Of a DNA stretch of 64,000 nucleotides, positions 35,872-48,908 are shown piece after piece. A program made the position numbers and the translations under genes. How positions within the stretch are numbered: the first letter of the stretch is position 1; the number at the start of each line of letters is the position of its first letter. Origin of the DNA: Carya illinoinensis. Lineage: Eukaryota; Streptophyta; Magnoliopsida; Fagales; Juglandaceae. Location: positions 930,001 to 994,000 of the forward strand of contig NC_056767.1 in assembly GCF_018687715.1 (NCBI RefSeq), written 5' to 3'. The notes below the pieces were generated by a model, which saw nothing but the letters and a program-made list of their open reading frames with translations, had not been told where the DNA came from and made no database searches.

Positions 35872-38800
35872 TCAGTCATTCAGTGCCAAGGAACCAAGCT
35901 GATCACCAACACCAGACGCCGAGGCAGCTTTATGGAGGACTTCCATTGCCTCGGCCACCTTCTGCTTTAGGGCATCTGGAGACTCAAGGAGATGGATTAC
36001 CTCAGACTTGTCCATCTCCAGCAACATCCCTGTCACCTTTGCAGCATTGTTGGGCTCAAGCTGCTCAACATGGGGATATAGTTGTTCACCCAGCATCTGT
36101 GATTTCAAGAAACATTAACTACAATCATGCTTTCCACAGATTACTAAATAATATAGTCTACAAGTATGATGGTCAATCTAGTTCAACATCTTATTTGTTG
36201 TCCCTGATTTACAAGTAACCATGTTCTCATCGACAACTCTTTATTTTGGACCATTATGGCCTTTTCAAGTGATTGACAAAATCGATCTCTCTATGGATAG
36301 CACAGGGGTGCTTAAAATCAATCTCTGGCCTTAACCAAAAGAAAAGCGCAAACCCTAATACAAGGGCACTACACAATATAGACACCGAAAAGTTGATAGT
36401 GATCATAAGCAATAACTAACCATCAGCAACTCAAACAAAGATACTTAAGAAATCATCTCATAATCACTGCATCAAAAGATAAAATAACATACCGCTCGCT
36501 GATTCTCTGGACTAGCAGAAGCCAAAGCTGATAGAAGTGCTGAAGTATGCACATGCCCAGGTCGCTGGATGTCGATAGGAGTTGCAGGCCTCCCCGAACC
36601 ATCAAAAGGCAATGACATCACAGGCCCTATAATGCCTTGAGGAACCACGGATGCATCCACGCCAGTTCGAGAACTTCCCACATATCGAAAGCCTTGGTGA
36701 GGGTTACGATGCATTAACTAAAATTGAGAAGTGGATGAAGAATATCAGAGATGAAAGATAATTTAAGTCAATATTCATAATTTAGTCATTTGATTTCTAT
36801 CAAGCAAGTGCCTAGTTGTAGATTGCTTTATATTTTTAGCCAGAGAATCTTGCATTCTCAAAGCCCCTGTGAAAGATTTTGGTATTCAAATAAAAACAAA
36901 TTGTTCATGACAACTCTACAGCAATGTGGCCTTGGAATCATATAGACAACTATAAAATGCGATAAAGCCAGAATGGGCAGTAATCAAAATAAAGAAGGTT
37001 AGTTATATCACCTGCTGCTGCTGCACCTGTTGAAGGTTTCCAACTCGACGCACACCCATTTGCTGCCCTGGCTGGCCTTGCCGTTGAAGGTGGTATGGCA
37101 TCATAAAGTTTGGTGCAATACCCGGCCGCATTCCATGAAAGAGTTGCTGCTGGAAGCCAAAAGGCTGAGGGGGTAGCAGACCAGGATTGCCTTGACCAAA
37201 ATACAAATGTTGTGGGGAAAATCTAGGCCCCCCAGGATGAAATCCTGCAATTCCTACAGGCATCTGTGCCATCCCACTATGTGCTCGGATTTGAGAAAAA
37301 TGTGCCTAGAAGGGAGATATATATATATATATATATATGTATGTTATTGTCGTTAATGTAGACACATTTGACAAAATAAGAATTTAAGCAATAACACCAA
37401 CTACTACCCATCATAATACAAATGAGAGCCAAACTCTTTGTTCCTTCTTCAAATTCACAAAACACCCATAAGGTCATTAACCTATGGACCTACCCTCCAT
37501 CCTATTCTTCTTGGTGTACGGGAAAGAAGCCATTTGAGAGGCAAAATTCTAATCAGATATTTACTTACTAAGTTTCAAGACTTCCAGACAGAAGACATAC
37601 AGTGAAAATATTTGTGAGCACGTAGAAATGAATGGTAAACTTATGGATAGTTATGAGAACGAAATTCTTTTTAGCTGTGTGAAGAAAAATCCATGAATGT
37701 TATCAATGTAAGACACAAAATTTTAATCTTACAATTATCTGTCTGTCCTAGTCTAAAACACATTGGACAAAAATTCTGGGTTCCGAAAATCTTCACTCCT
37801 GAAAGCTATCCAGCACCAACTTGTTATTTGTGACCCACACAGAATAAAAAAAGAAGGCTAACTAAATTACTATATTGCAGGTGAAGTCGATGACTTACAC
37901 ATTTCTTTTTCTTTCCGTTTATATATGTCTATTTTTCACAAGGAAATGCAGCAGAGATTTAATATTTAATTTCCAAATTAGTCCTCGGCAATTCCAGTAT
38001 GTCCAGCGCCAGTTGTGTAATAATAATAACAAAAGACTGCAACGCATTAACTGCAAACTCAAGAAGTAGAACTAAACTAGATTGGTTAAAACCTTGTTAA
38101 AACATTGGCATCAAATGTCCACATGATTAAGAAAGCAACAGCTGCACTTCAAACTGACAGAATTACGTTACCTATATGACCATCAAAATATGCAGAAGAA
38201 TTACCTGAAGCTGGGCTTTTCTGTCTTCTTTACGCTGGGCCACAGCAACATACAGAGGTTTCCGACCAATCATCCTTCCATTCATTTCTTCCAGCTGAAC
38301 AAGAAATAAGAAGAGAAGGCATGCATGAGAGAAAAAAGGGTCAGCACTAGGTGCAAAAGCAGGGTCTGCCAAATGGCCTAGAAAAAGAATCAATAACTCA
38401 CAGCTTTAGCAGCTTCCTGTGGAGTGGAAAATGCCACAAAGCCATATCCCTTGCTGTGACCTTGGGAATCAACCATGACCTAAAAGATTCATAGGAAAAA
38501 ACAAAGCCCAACAAAAATTACCACAGGAAACATTTATAATAATTGTTTATCTAAAAAAGACAATTATCATAATTGACTCTTAGAAAAGTCTCACTAAGGA
38601 CCAGTACAGAAAGAAGGGGCCAAAATACTCCACTTGAAGTTAAAGATATACCTTGCATGATGTTATTGTTCCAAACTCGGAGAATAATTCCTTCAGCTTG
38701 TCATCATTTACATAGTCATCAAGATTTTTCAGATATAAATTAGCACCTTGAGATTTTTCGTATCTACTGATTCTTTCCTGTTCAAATTTTGCCTTCAACT

Positions 38801-40997
38801 CTGCCTCCCTTTCCCCTCTACTTTGAGCCCTCCCCACAAATAAAACCTTGTCATCAAAAGCAGTGGCCCCATTCAACTTCTCAACTGCAACAGCAGCATC
38901 ATCTGGGCTCTGGAAGTTCACAAAACCAAAACATTTGGACTTCCCATCTGCGTCTGTCATAACAACTGCACTGGTGATCGTACCATAGGAGCTAAAAAGT
39001 TTCTTGAGGTCTTCATCAGTAGCGGTTTCAGGCAAATTTTTCACATAAACGTTAGTAAACTTTGACAATCCAGTTGCTTGAGTCCTTTCTTCCCGGCGAA
39101 CAAAAAGTCCAACATAGACTTTTTTATCATTTATCAGCATGCCATTCAATTGTTTAATTGCATTTTGTGCAGATTCCTCATTTTCAAATTGTACGTATCC
39201 ATGACCTTTTGACTGACCATTGTTGTCAACAACCACCTTGGAAGAAAGGACAGTCCCAAAGGCAGCAAAGGTGTCGTGCAATGCCTTGTTATCTATTGAT
39301 GTGTCCAGGTTCTTAATGAAAACATTAGCATATCCACTTCTTCGAATAGTAGAATCTCGATGAGAATACATAATCCTGATAGGTTTCCCGTTGATAAGAG
39401 TATAATTCAAATCTTCCAGAGCACGAGCAGCTGCAATAAGTACAAACAGGCAATGATAATTCGTACCTACATATATTCATGCATACTCATTCATAATTAT
39501 ACATACATATACGAATCTAGACATGCATATTCTGTCAGAGGCATCATAAACCAAACATGATACTTTCCTTGCATCACGTTGAGAATTCACTAGAACTCAT
39601 TCACAAACGCAGCGGTCAATTAAGTTTGTTTCACAATTGTGGAAGAGATGGGGAATGCTGGCAGTTGACTGAAATGAGGTAAAAAAAAAAAGTGAAGCAA
39701 ATAGCACTATTATTTTTTTATAAGTAAAATGAAATATTATTGAAATAAGTAAATAGCCGTGGCACAAGTACACATGATAACTATGAAGCAAATGGATCTA
39801 ATACCACTATCATCAGATCTCAGAAACACATCCTTCAAAATAAATGGCCGCACAAAGCACATATCCCATTTGCCAAAAAGTAGATTTGTATGTGAAGAAT
39901 CTATTATCGAAATAAGAAATAAATACATGGTAAAAACTTTTCCACGTTTCAACTTAAAAATAAGAGAAATAATCAATCTCATGTCTAAAAGGAGGTGCAG
40001 AGTCTCATCATATTTACTGAAATATCTCTTTAATATAAAGAAGAGATAAAAGTCAAACATGCCAAGATTTCCTTTACCTATCTTAATCAATTTATTGACC
40101 ATAAAAAGCAAACACAAATTGATTACTAGTACTTCAAAAAAAAAAAAATTCAAACATTTGTATCCCTTAAAATTCCTGCTCGAACTCTACGTGTTAGAGA
40201 CAGAGACATACATAAAATGAGTTCCACAAAATTGATCACTGCATAAATTTAGGCAGAGTCCACTATGTATGTATGCCTCTCCTAGAATAGAAACCCAAAA
40301 GACGTCCTCCTAAAAATCACACTTACCAATGTAATCGTAGAATATACTAAAAAAAGGTGAGTTTACCCCACATACTCCAAATATACAAAACCAAAACAAA
40401 CATTGATCAAACTCAAAGTCATTTGTTCAGATACTTACAATAAATATATCAAAAACTGAAAAACATAAAAAAACATAAACCATATACTTAAACAAAGGCC
40501 CTGAGAATTGAAAATCACTGTCTCTCGCACGGGCAAAGATACACTCAAACACACACACAGCAGAAAAGAGTAATCAACAAATACCAATGCGCGCGTGCAC
40601 ACACGCACACATACACGTTCTCTATGTATAACCGTCTGCATCTACATACACAAACACACGCACATGTGTATGTAAATAGTCCGACTAAAAATAAAAGAAT
40701 TGAATCGAGAACAGAGACAACGGGTGGTCAAACAGCGCCGTAGTACGTACCCTCATGAGGGTGGGCGTAATTGACATAAGCGTAGCCGAGAGAGGACGCC
40801 CGAGTATGATCCCTGAAAACCCTAATGGACACGACAGTAGCCACCTGGCCGAACAAATCGAAAAGTTGCCCCTCGTCCACGCTCGGGTCCAGATCCCCCA
40901 CGTACAGCGCCACGTTGGCGGGCACCCCGTTAGCAGCCTCAGGGGACGGAGGCGGCTGAGAGGTTGACGTAGACGGAGTCGAAATATCCGCCGCCAT
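35872..40997 (-). CDS. Cytoplasmic poly(A)-binding protein
   Basis: Binds the mRNA poly(A) tail and couples it to eIF4G, eRF3 and deadenylases. Seven exons (40751-40997, 38652-39430, 38402-38479, 38205-38294, 37012-37305, 36493-36717, 35872-36096) give 645 residues, the usual size. There are four RRMs: RNP2 LYVGDL (31-36) with RNP1 [15 protein letters not shown] (120-125) with [14 protein letters not shown] with [14 protein letters not shown] with KGYGFVAF. Then comes a Gln/Pro/Gly/Met-rich linker (exon 5). The last exon encodes the MLLE/PABC domain (from residue 572, with [11 protein letters not shown]), the pocket for PAM2 peptides. It is nearest to the widely expressed PAB2/4/8 class, but the member is not certain. 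The MLLE exon starts in phase 0. Confidence 0.95.
37317..37338. repeat. (AT)n microsatellite in PABP intron 4
   Basis: Eleven AT units directly upstream (on the mRNA strand) of the acceptor region of the linker exon at 37012-37305. Likely length-variable. Confidence 0.85.
39711..39782 (-). mobile_element. LINE 3' tail in PABP intron 1
   Basis: The plus strand reads TTTTTTTATAAGTAAAATG, then GTGGCACAAGTACACATGAT. In reverse this is the terminal segment of the local LINE family. No coding remnant. Confidence 0.4.
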
Positions 40998-41149
40998 TGG
41001 TATAGCAGAAAAAATTCCGAAACAAAAAAAGAAAGTCTTTCAGTGGAGAAACACAAAACAAAACAGATAGTAGTTGTTGGGAATAATTTGGCTTCTGATC
41101 GAATATATTACGGAAGGAAAAAATAGGGTTTCCGTCTCCTAATGCTGTA

Positions 41150-41300
41150 AGGAGTTCTCTTTTTCTTTTTTCTTTTTTTTTGGTTTTTAATTTTATATGG
41201 AGTTGGAGTTGGAGTTGGAGTTGAGTTTGAGAGAGGCGGGGCAAGAGACGAAGGCCGAAGGTGGCGAAGGCATTTTATACGTGAGTGTGAGAGAGAGTGA
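41150..41300 (-). promoter_or_regulatory. PABP leader with A-rich tract
   Basis: On the mRNA strand, 41190-41157 reads AACCAAAAAAAAAGAAAAAAG then AAAAAGAG, an A-rich block about 160 bases upstream of the start codon. Just above it is a CAACTCCAACTCCAACTCCA repeat (41199-41222). A-rich leaders in mammalian PABPC1 mRNA bind PABP and repress its translation; the same role here is inference. Confidence 0.4.
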
Positions 41301-44300
41301 GATGAATCCAGTGGGTACGTTTCCAACTCCTTAGCATTTGAGGATGCACACGTGGATATGACGACGTGGAATTCGACCATTGAACTTGTCCCCCAAGTTG
41401 TGGCGCGGCCCCACTTTTCTTGTATTTTTGTGTCTATAATTTATAAAACAAATTGATTAATAATACATTCTACAGTTCGTGTGTCTACAGTTCTTAGCTG
41501 TTAAGGGAACAAATCGACAAAATATATCTTAAATATTGGATTCTTTTCTGTTTCTGTGTTCTAATTTTTCGTATGAGGCAACTTTATTTTTTTGAAAAAA
41601 TATTCGATTATCAAAGAACATATTTAAAGTATTTACACGTCATAATTTAATTTTAAAATTTAAATTTTATAAATAAATTTTTATCATTTAAATTACATGA
41701 ATTATAATACTCTATATATCGATTTGGGAATAATTAGAAATATTCTTCCATCATTTTGAAGGTCCAAAATTGAGAAAAAAAAAATAAGAACCATCACAAA
41801 GAATTTGACTCATTATAATATGAAATCTATTGATTACGGGCCTTAAAATTTTAACACAAGTATATTTGCAAACTTTTTTATTAACAAATTAAGAGTATTA
41901 TTGTTGTGAAAGTTTGTCGCAATAATTTATATAAAAATTTTATATACAATCATTTTGTATACTATTTATACATTTCATTAATGTGATTGATTGTGTCATT
42001 ATTTTAACCATTCAAATCGATGAAGTGTAAAAAGAAATATACAAAATTGCAGAACTCAAAAATATGTTGGTATACTGAGTAGTTTGTCACACACTAGATT
42101 AGTAAATAGCATAATTCTTTTTAAATACTCAATTAGTAAAATTAAACTAATATAACTTGATATAATACTTAAGAAAAAAAATAATATAAAAATAAATTTG
42201 TAAATTGACGTGATTTGATATAATACGTTAGACTGTAAAATTATTTTTATTATAAATTAGATATAAACTATTATACGAAATCATGTCAATTTATAAATTC
42301 ATTCTTGCAATATTTTTATGTAACTATAACACGTCTCATAAAAGTAAGCAAAATACAAGTTGCAAACTTGCATGCATAGATTACATGACGAAGATGTTTG
42401 GGATGGAGAAAAATATAATGTCACAAGTGTTCCCTTGGTTTATTCATAGGTATTTTAAAGTTCAAAACCATATTATAATGAATTTTAAATTCTCACACAT
42501 ACCTTAGATACTACGTTACTGTGCTTAAAAGAATAATTTTCTTTATGCCCGTAATATTCTCAAACTGCCCAAGGCCGATGCATGCAACATTGTAGCAAGG
42601 CCATTGGGATTATGGTTGCAGGAACTTTGGCATGGCGTATATGATGCAAAATAACAATCTTCACACATGGTAGATTGGTCAAATGATAATGCATGAAGTC
42701 CCTTTGGTTAAAGGATGAGTTCCATAGGCAGCTCTCCAATACTCAAAAGCAATATATAGATGGTCATTGACTTTATACTCGTACTTGGAGGCTGGATTTG
42801 GAATCAACATCATAAATATAACTTCACTGTCACAAAACTGCACAGTTATGATAGGTTATTTTATATGAAAATGATTATTTTATGTTAAAAAGAGGCTATT
42901 TTGATTGGCAAATAATCAATCTCGTTACATATAATCTGTTACAAAAGATCATTTTTATTGCAGTGAACTTGCATCATCGTTAGTTATGCTCTCAAGGACA
43001 CTATATTTATGTATCATGTATGTGGTCAAGACCCAGTGATGTACTAGCTACAGGCTCATGATGTTCAATTCTTGGAGTTGTAGTTGATGTGGCAGTACTT
43101 TTTTATTACAAAAATGGTAAAAGTCAAATAAGAAAAGGGTATTGATATTTTTATACCTCTTTTATTATTAATTTACTATTCAGTTATTTTTTATCTTTTG
43201 CTATTTGAAATTAGATTAAAAATTTCAGAATATAATCTTTTTATATAATTTAAAAGAAAATAAATTTAATCAATTAATTAACACGATCATGTAATTTAAT
43301 TAAAAATAAATTTAATTTTATAATAATTGACTTAAAGAGAAAAGAATGTCATATTATGAGATAAGACTTGACTTTGCTTAAAAAAAACTGCATCCGGCTC
43401 CCTATTTTTGAGAAGACATTTAGGTTTTGAAAAGTAGAATCTCATATATAGTATTTTGCAACCCTCCTCCCAGCAAGGTTTTCTCCCGCCCTCCTCTCTC
43501 GAACTCATACTGTAAAATTATGTTAATTATCATCATCTTATGATATGATATTAAATAATTAAAATTTATTTATTATGTTTTATTTGTTGGCCTATCATTT
43601 AATATCACATCATAAAATATTGAGATAATGATAATAAGAATAATAATAAATAGATTATTCCTATAAGCAAACATGGATAATAATTATAAATAAGGACTAT
43701 CAATCTCACACATACTATCTCTAGATGCATTTCTATGACTAGCTCTCTCAATGGAAATGAGACCTATCTAACTTGAGCACATGAAGTTTGGTAAATTGGT
43801 TCACCTGATTTTCTTTGAACGTTGCTATGTCCACAGAAGATCTATCGAAATCTTTTACTGATCAGTTATTTTTTTTATCTTTTTCTTTTTTATTTCACCA
43901 TTTATTTAACTAGTTAGATGTTTTTTAAAAATAAAAAAATTATATATTCATTTAAAAATAGATCACTAAGTAAAAAAAATTAAAAAAAAATCGATAAAGA
44001 ATTCTTATGTGATACTGGTGGTTTCCATTTTCTTTTTGCATGTCCAACATTAAGCCCGGGTTATATTTTCAATAAAGAGCGTTTCTCAAAATTATTTATA
44101 TATTTTTATTTGTTAAATTTAAATTTTAAAAATGATCTTTTAAATTAAATTATTTTACATAAATGATGCGCTGTATAAAAATATTCAAATAAAATTATTT
44201 AAATAAAAAATATATATAATCTTGAAAAAAAGATAATAAAAAAAGATAAATAATAATTATATTCGTGAGTGTGTAATTATTTTAAAAAAATAAATAAATA

Positions 44301-44341
44301 TAAAATTCACATAAAACTACAACTTTATGAATCATTTTTAA

Positions 44342-44372
<31 letters not shown>

Positions 44373-44576
44373 CAAATAAATTAATTAAAAAATTAAATTT
44401 AATTAATTTTTTTTTTAAAAAAAGGGTACTAAAGTTATTAATCGGTTGGTATGACTACGCACACACCGACTTCAGATGCTTTTGGTTCATTGCCGAGGCG
44501 GAACGCCCATAGGCCAAAAGAACAAACGCGAACAGAAAAAAGAAGAAAACAGCGAAACCACCGGCGGCACCCCAAC
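41301..44576. other. Divergent intergenic region between PABP and the chimeric gene
   Basis: About 3.3 kb, mostly AT-rich. The first few hundred bases are likely the PABP promoter. It holds a MITE relative at 42180-42312 (ends AATAAATTTGTAAATTGACG and CATGTCAATTTATAAATTC), AT-rich debris at 43500-44400 and an (AT)n run at 44343-44367. The last 130 bases lead into the chimeric gene; an upstream in-frame ATG at 44451 could extend that protein by 42 residues. No further gene seen. Confidence 0.5.
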
Positions 44577-46676
44577 ATGAAAGGGAGAAGCAAAGACTTT
44601 CTCAACCTCTCTATCTCTTTCCTCCCTATTATCAAACGCTACCCACTCTCAAAGCCACTATCACCCACTTGGGCTCTTTTCGATTTCTGCCCTCTTTCCA
44701 CCACAACCACCACCAATCCTGATAATGACAAAGCACCAAATTCGGGATCCAACAAGAGAGACCCAATCCTTCTTGAAAAGTTTAGACAGAGAAAGCTCAA
44801 AGTTTCTTCAACAACTCCACAAAAGAAACCCCCACTACAGTCGTCACCAACACCTGGATCAAGCCCTGCTTATGAGAAGGACAGTTTGCAGAATGGGGGT
44901 GGACCCACCAAGGTGTTGAACAGTTTTGGGGAGTTGGGTTTAAGTGAGGAGGTGATTGAGGCTGTGGAGGAGATGGGTGCCTTTGTTCCTACCGAGATTC
45001 AGTGTGTTGGGATTCCTGCAGTATTCGAAGGTAAGAGTGTGGTGATGAGTGCTCAGCCTAATTCTGGCAGGACTTTGGCCTACCTGTTGCCTCTTGTTCA
45101 GGTGATTTATTTTGTGTTTCCTCTTTCTTTCCGTTATTTCTATCTTCGACGGTTCAATATTTTTTCTCGGACCAGTTATTGGTTTGTGGGTTAGTAGGAT
45201 TTTGGAATGTGATGTTTGCTTTCATTTGGTGGATATAGTTTAATTGCTTCTTAGAATTTCTTTTTTTTGATAAAAGAAAATAGATTTATCTGATCATTGT
45301 TTCAGTTTCTATTTTCAGTTTTTTGCCAACCAACTTATCAAAAAAGTTTCTTGCCAACCTGTTGCATGTGACTGTGTGCTTGTGTTTTGAACATGCTATT
45401 ATTGCTAGTTGAAATTGAAATGCAAAAGTTGATTTATTTACTTTTCTTTGACTTATAGAGTTTTTTACTTAAATTGTTTTGCTGCTCATTTTCTTAAAAC
45501 GATTCCTGGTGAAGATCGTCAAAATATAATTTCTAGCATCTTGGGTCATCTATATGTTCTCGTTGGAACCTGATATATACTGGGCAGTCATTTTCTAACT
45601 CTTCAAAACCTACCTTCCCTAGGAAAACAATTTTGTTAGTCGAATTGGTTGTGTATGTTTCTATAATGTGTCCATCATCCTGTTAGATTGAAAAATTAAT
45701 CATCTCTGCAAGTCAGTCCTAAGGGAAGGTTCAGTTGTCACATAATTACACCAATGTTACAATATTGTTATATTTGCAGTAAGGGTAATATGAGGTCACG
45801 CTATTGACCCCACTAATTTTCTGTAGCTAATGAGACGGGGTCCAAAGCCCAAGCATCCACAAGCAGTAGTGCTATGCGCCACAGAAGAACAATCTGATGA
45901 GGTCCCCTCCCCCTCCTTCTTGAGCATACCATATGAATTCCTGCACTTATAAACCTTAAGTATCACTCACGCTTATCATTAACTTTGGATGGACTTCACA
46001 GGTGTTTCATATGGCAAAGTTTATCAGCAACTATGCACAGCTAAAGTCTACGAAGGAGAATGGTTCACCCCAGAAGAATTTGTCAAATGTCTCAATTGGC
46101 ATGATAGTTGGAACCCCGGGTGAGGTTCTTCAACATATTGAAGAAGGGATTGTAGTTCTAGATGAAATCAAATACTTGGTCAGTATCGCAGATGTAAATC
46201 TTATGTCAAAATTTGCAAAGCTTGTCTTTGTGCATAAATCTAATTCATTCAATCATGCTGAATATCTTATTGTAGGTATTAGATGAGGTGGATGCCATGT
46301 TTGGTTTTGGCCTCGGTCCAGATATTCAAAAGATAATAACCCCATTAAGATATCATTCATCAAAATCTGATGACCAAGGAATTCAAACTATTCTAGTGAC
46401 CTCGACATTAGCAAAGGTGCAGGCTTTAAAATTTTCTTACTGTTGGCTGCTGTTTCTGTATTGTTTTGCTTATGTTGTTCAAAATGACAGATTCTGGGTG
46501 AAGGGCTATCACCCTTTTTGGAGCGTTTGGAGCACGATAATGCAGGACAGATTGCTGCGATGTTGCTAGAGGTGGACAAAACAGAAGTATATCATCTCAC
46601 TGAGTCCCTGGATGCTCTGAAGAAGAAAGTAGCAGAGGCTATAATTTCCCTTAACACAACCGGATCAGAATCTTGA
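44577..46676 (+). CDS. Chimeric gene: RH39-type DEAD-box N-domain fused to an MLLE/PABC domain
   Basis: Five exons (44577-45101, 45827-45901, 46002-46178, 46276-46416, 46491-46676), all phase 0, give 367 residues without a stop. Exons 1, 3 and 4 match exons of the RH39 gene at 48909 (exon 1 is 175 codons in both); exon 2 is 25 codons against 32. Residues 1-60 look like an organellar transit peptide. The helicase motifs are degraded: Walker A reads SAQPNSGRT (K to R), motif Ia ATEEQSDE for [12 protein letters not shown] for DEAD, TST for TAT. The second RecA domain is absent. Instead, residues 307-367 form an MLLE domain (ILGEGLSPFLERLEHDNAG, AAMLLEVDKTEVYHL, SLDALKKKVAEAI). Donor 2 (GAG|GTCCCC) is weak, but skipping exon 2 keeps frame. 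It may be a functional pseudo-helicase or an expressed pseudogene. Confidence 0.75.
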
Positions 46677-48908
46677 CATTACTAGTTTCACTCATATTGG
46701 ATAATGGAACAAAGCCAATATTTGCTGTCATGAGATTATTTTTGTATGGACCTTCTCACGCGCCCATTTTCTGAGGGGTTTTTGAGTGTCATCTGTGGAG
46801 TGGGTATAAATTCTACTGTAAATTTGTAGGTCCTGTTGCATTCTGCAAGGTTGAATATATTAGCTTGATTGTTGACATTTCTATAGGATTCTGACTGTTA
46901 GGGATCTGCAGACTTGCAGTGAAGCTGGATTTATGCCATTGTATCTATGTTTTATCATGCCATTCACTGCGGAATGTCACAGACTAACAGGATTTGGTGG
47001 GGGATCCCACTAAACCAGCAATTTTCCTTTCTACTTCGTCCTTAGTTGTGGTAGTCTTGAAATTGTCATAGTTTTCTCTCAATCATTTGATTCTGGACAA
47101 TGGATAGTAATTGGGTCCACTCTTTACCCAGGCTTTTTGTGAAATTCTGGCTGACTCGAGCCAAAACTTGAAAATGTTAATTAACATTTTATTAATCTGA
47201 CTGTATGGTATAAATCTCTTGTTTAGACTTCATATGCAAAATTTCATAGCAAATATATTTGTTGCCAAGATTATGGAGTGAAGTGTCATTTACTTATCTG
47301 ATGGGATTGTGCAATTTACAAGAGTTCAAACCTTATCTCAGCTTTCCATTCTTTTCTGTATTTGCCACATGATTTCCTTTGTTTTGGATAAAGGTGTAAT
47401 CGGTCCGATCGGGGGGGTTATGGATTGAAAAATTTCTGTTCACTCATTTTTCAGACTAGACCGGATCAATTACTCTTAAGAATAGGACTAGACTGTTAGT
47501 TATCGGTCTGGTCAGTCTGATTTGGTTCATATGAGCGAAAAACATTTTTTTTGAGTAGATAAATTAATATAAGAAATTAATTAAATTAGTAAAATCAAAA
47601 TTAAGTAAACTCTTTAAAGTATTCGTAATGGCCTATATTAAAATTCTAACATTTTATACATGGTTAATGAATATTAAATAATTAATTGTCCATAAATTAT
47701 TCATGCTTACTTACAATTTAGGTATCTTAAAAAAATATTAATATATTATCACATGATTTATTATATGATATATTAGTTAATTGATAACATGTATTATTTT
47801 ACATTTTATATGGTCAATGGTAATAAACTAGATGATTAACTTATGAAAAATACTCTAGCTACAAAAGGATTACATAAAAGTAAACTCACAAACTAATATG
47901 ACTTGATGTGTTATGTTGACCTATAAGTAAATTATTTTCCGTAAGAATAACTATTATAGATACAAAGAGATTACATAAAATAAATCTAAAAACTGATGTG
48001 GTTTCATGGAACCCATTAACTTAACTTATATAACTGCTATATAAAATAATATATTATATATGTAAAAAATTTATATGTAAGTGATTTAGTCGGTTTAAGT
48101 TTGGTCGAGTCCAAAAAATTCACACCCTAAGACCAGACCGAAAATCAAATTTTAGAGACATTATAGATCGAGACTTAGTACTGTAATTCAAAAATCATAA
48201 AATTCCTTGTACAAAATCGTTTTAGGTTGTATTTGATAAGTGAAGTATTTTGCTTTGCTACTATTTACAAATAGTTTATTATTATTCATAAACTATTCAC
48301 TACTTTTTATAGATTATCTCAACATCTAAGCGTAACCTTAATTTCTAAAAGAACATTTCAATCAAATATTGATTACCAACTTGCAAGTTCATGTATTTGT
48401 ATCTATGTCATTACTACGTTAGTGTCTTTATTATTACTCTAGGCTTGTATGGATAATCAAATGAGATGGGATGATATGTGAATATTAATAAAATTATTTG
48501 TGAATAATAGTAAAATAATTTGAATTAAGATGTTTTATATAATTTTGAAAAATAAAAGAAAAAAATTGAATAAAAATATTATAAAGTCAAAATATTATTA
48601 GAATATAATTTTTGTTTTGATATTTCAAAAATATAATTTTTTTTAATTTGTGTTTCATTTAAAAATTTAGAAAATTTATAATTATTAGATGAAAAAATTA
48701 AAAATTAAAAAATATTTATATTTATAGTATTTAAATATTATTAAAATTAGACGAGAGAAATGTTATTCTATTATTACTCTTAAAACTCATCGTACTCTCG
48801 TCAGAACCCAAAATATCAAACCATAGCCCATAGACGTTAGGGATAAATTTACTTTGATCACCTCAGGGACGCACGAAAACAGCACAGAAGCTCGAAAACC
48901 AGGAAGCC
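46677..48908. other. Region between the chimeric gene and RH39
   Basis: The 3' flank of the chimeric gene runs to about 47390 with nothing recognised. At 47395-48140 lies an hAT-like relic: ATCGGTCCGATCGG and TATCGGTCTGGTCAGTCTG on the left, ATTCACACCCTAAGACCAGA on the right. A MITE-like piece (47850-48010, CTACAAAAGGATTACATAAA) is nested inside. From 48200 to 48780 it is AT-rich, then the RH39 leader begins. Confidence 0.4.

Noticed and set aside
40540..40670. CA/GT-rich stretch in PABP intron 1 as a possible regulatory element
   Set aside because: It is simple-sequence ACACAC/GCGCGC microsatellite without other support.
44451..44576. Upstream in-frame extension of the chimeric gene
   Set aside because: Not preferred as the start because exon 1 from 44577 equals RH39 exon 1 in length (175 codons) and then begins with a transit-like sequence.
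45102..45826. Chimeric gene as a processed pseudogene
   Set aside because: It retains introns at RH39 positions, so it arose by DNA duplication and not by retroposition.
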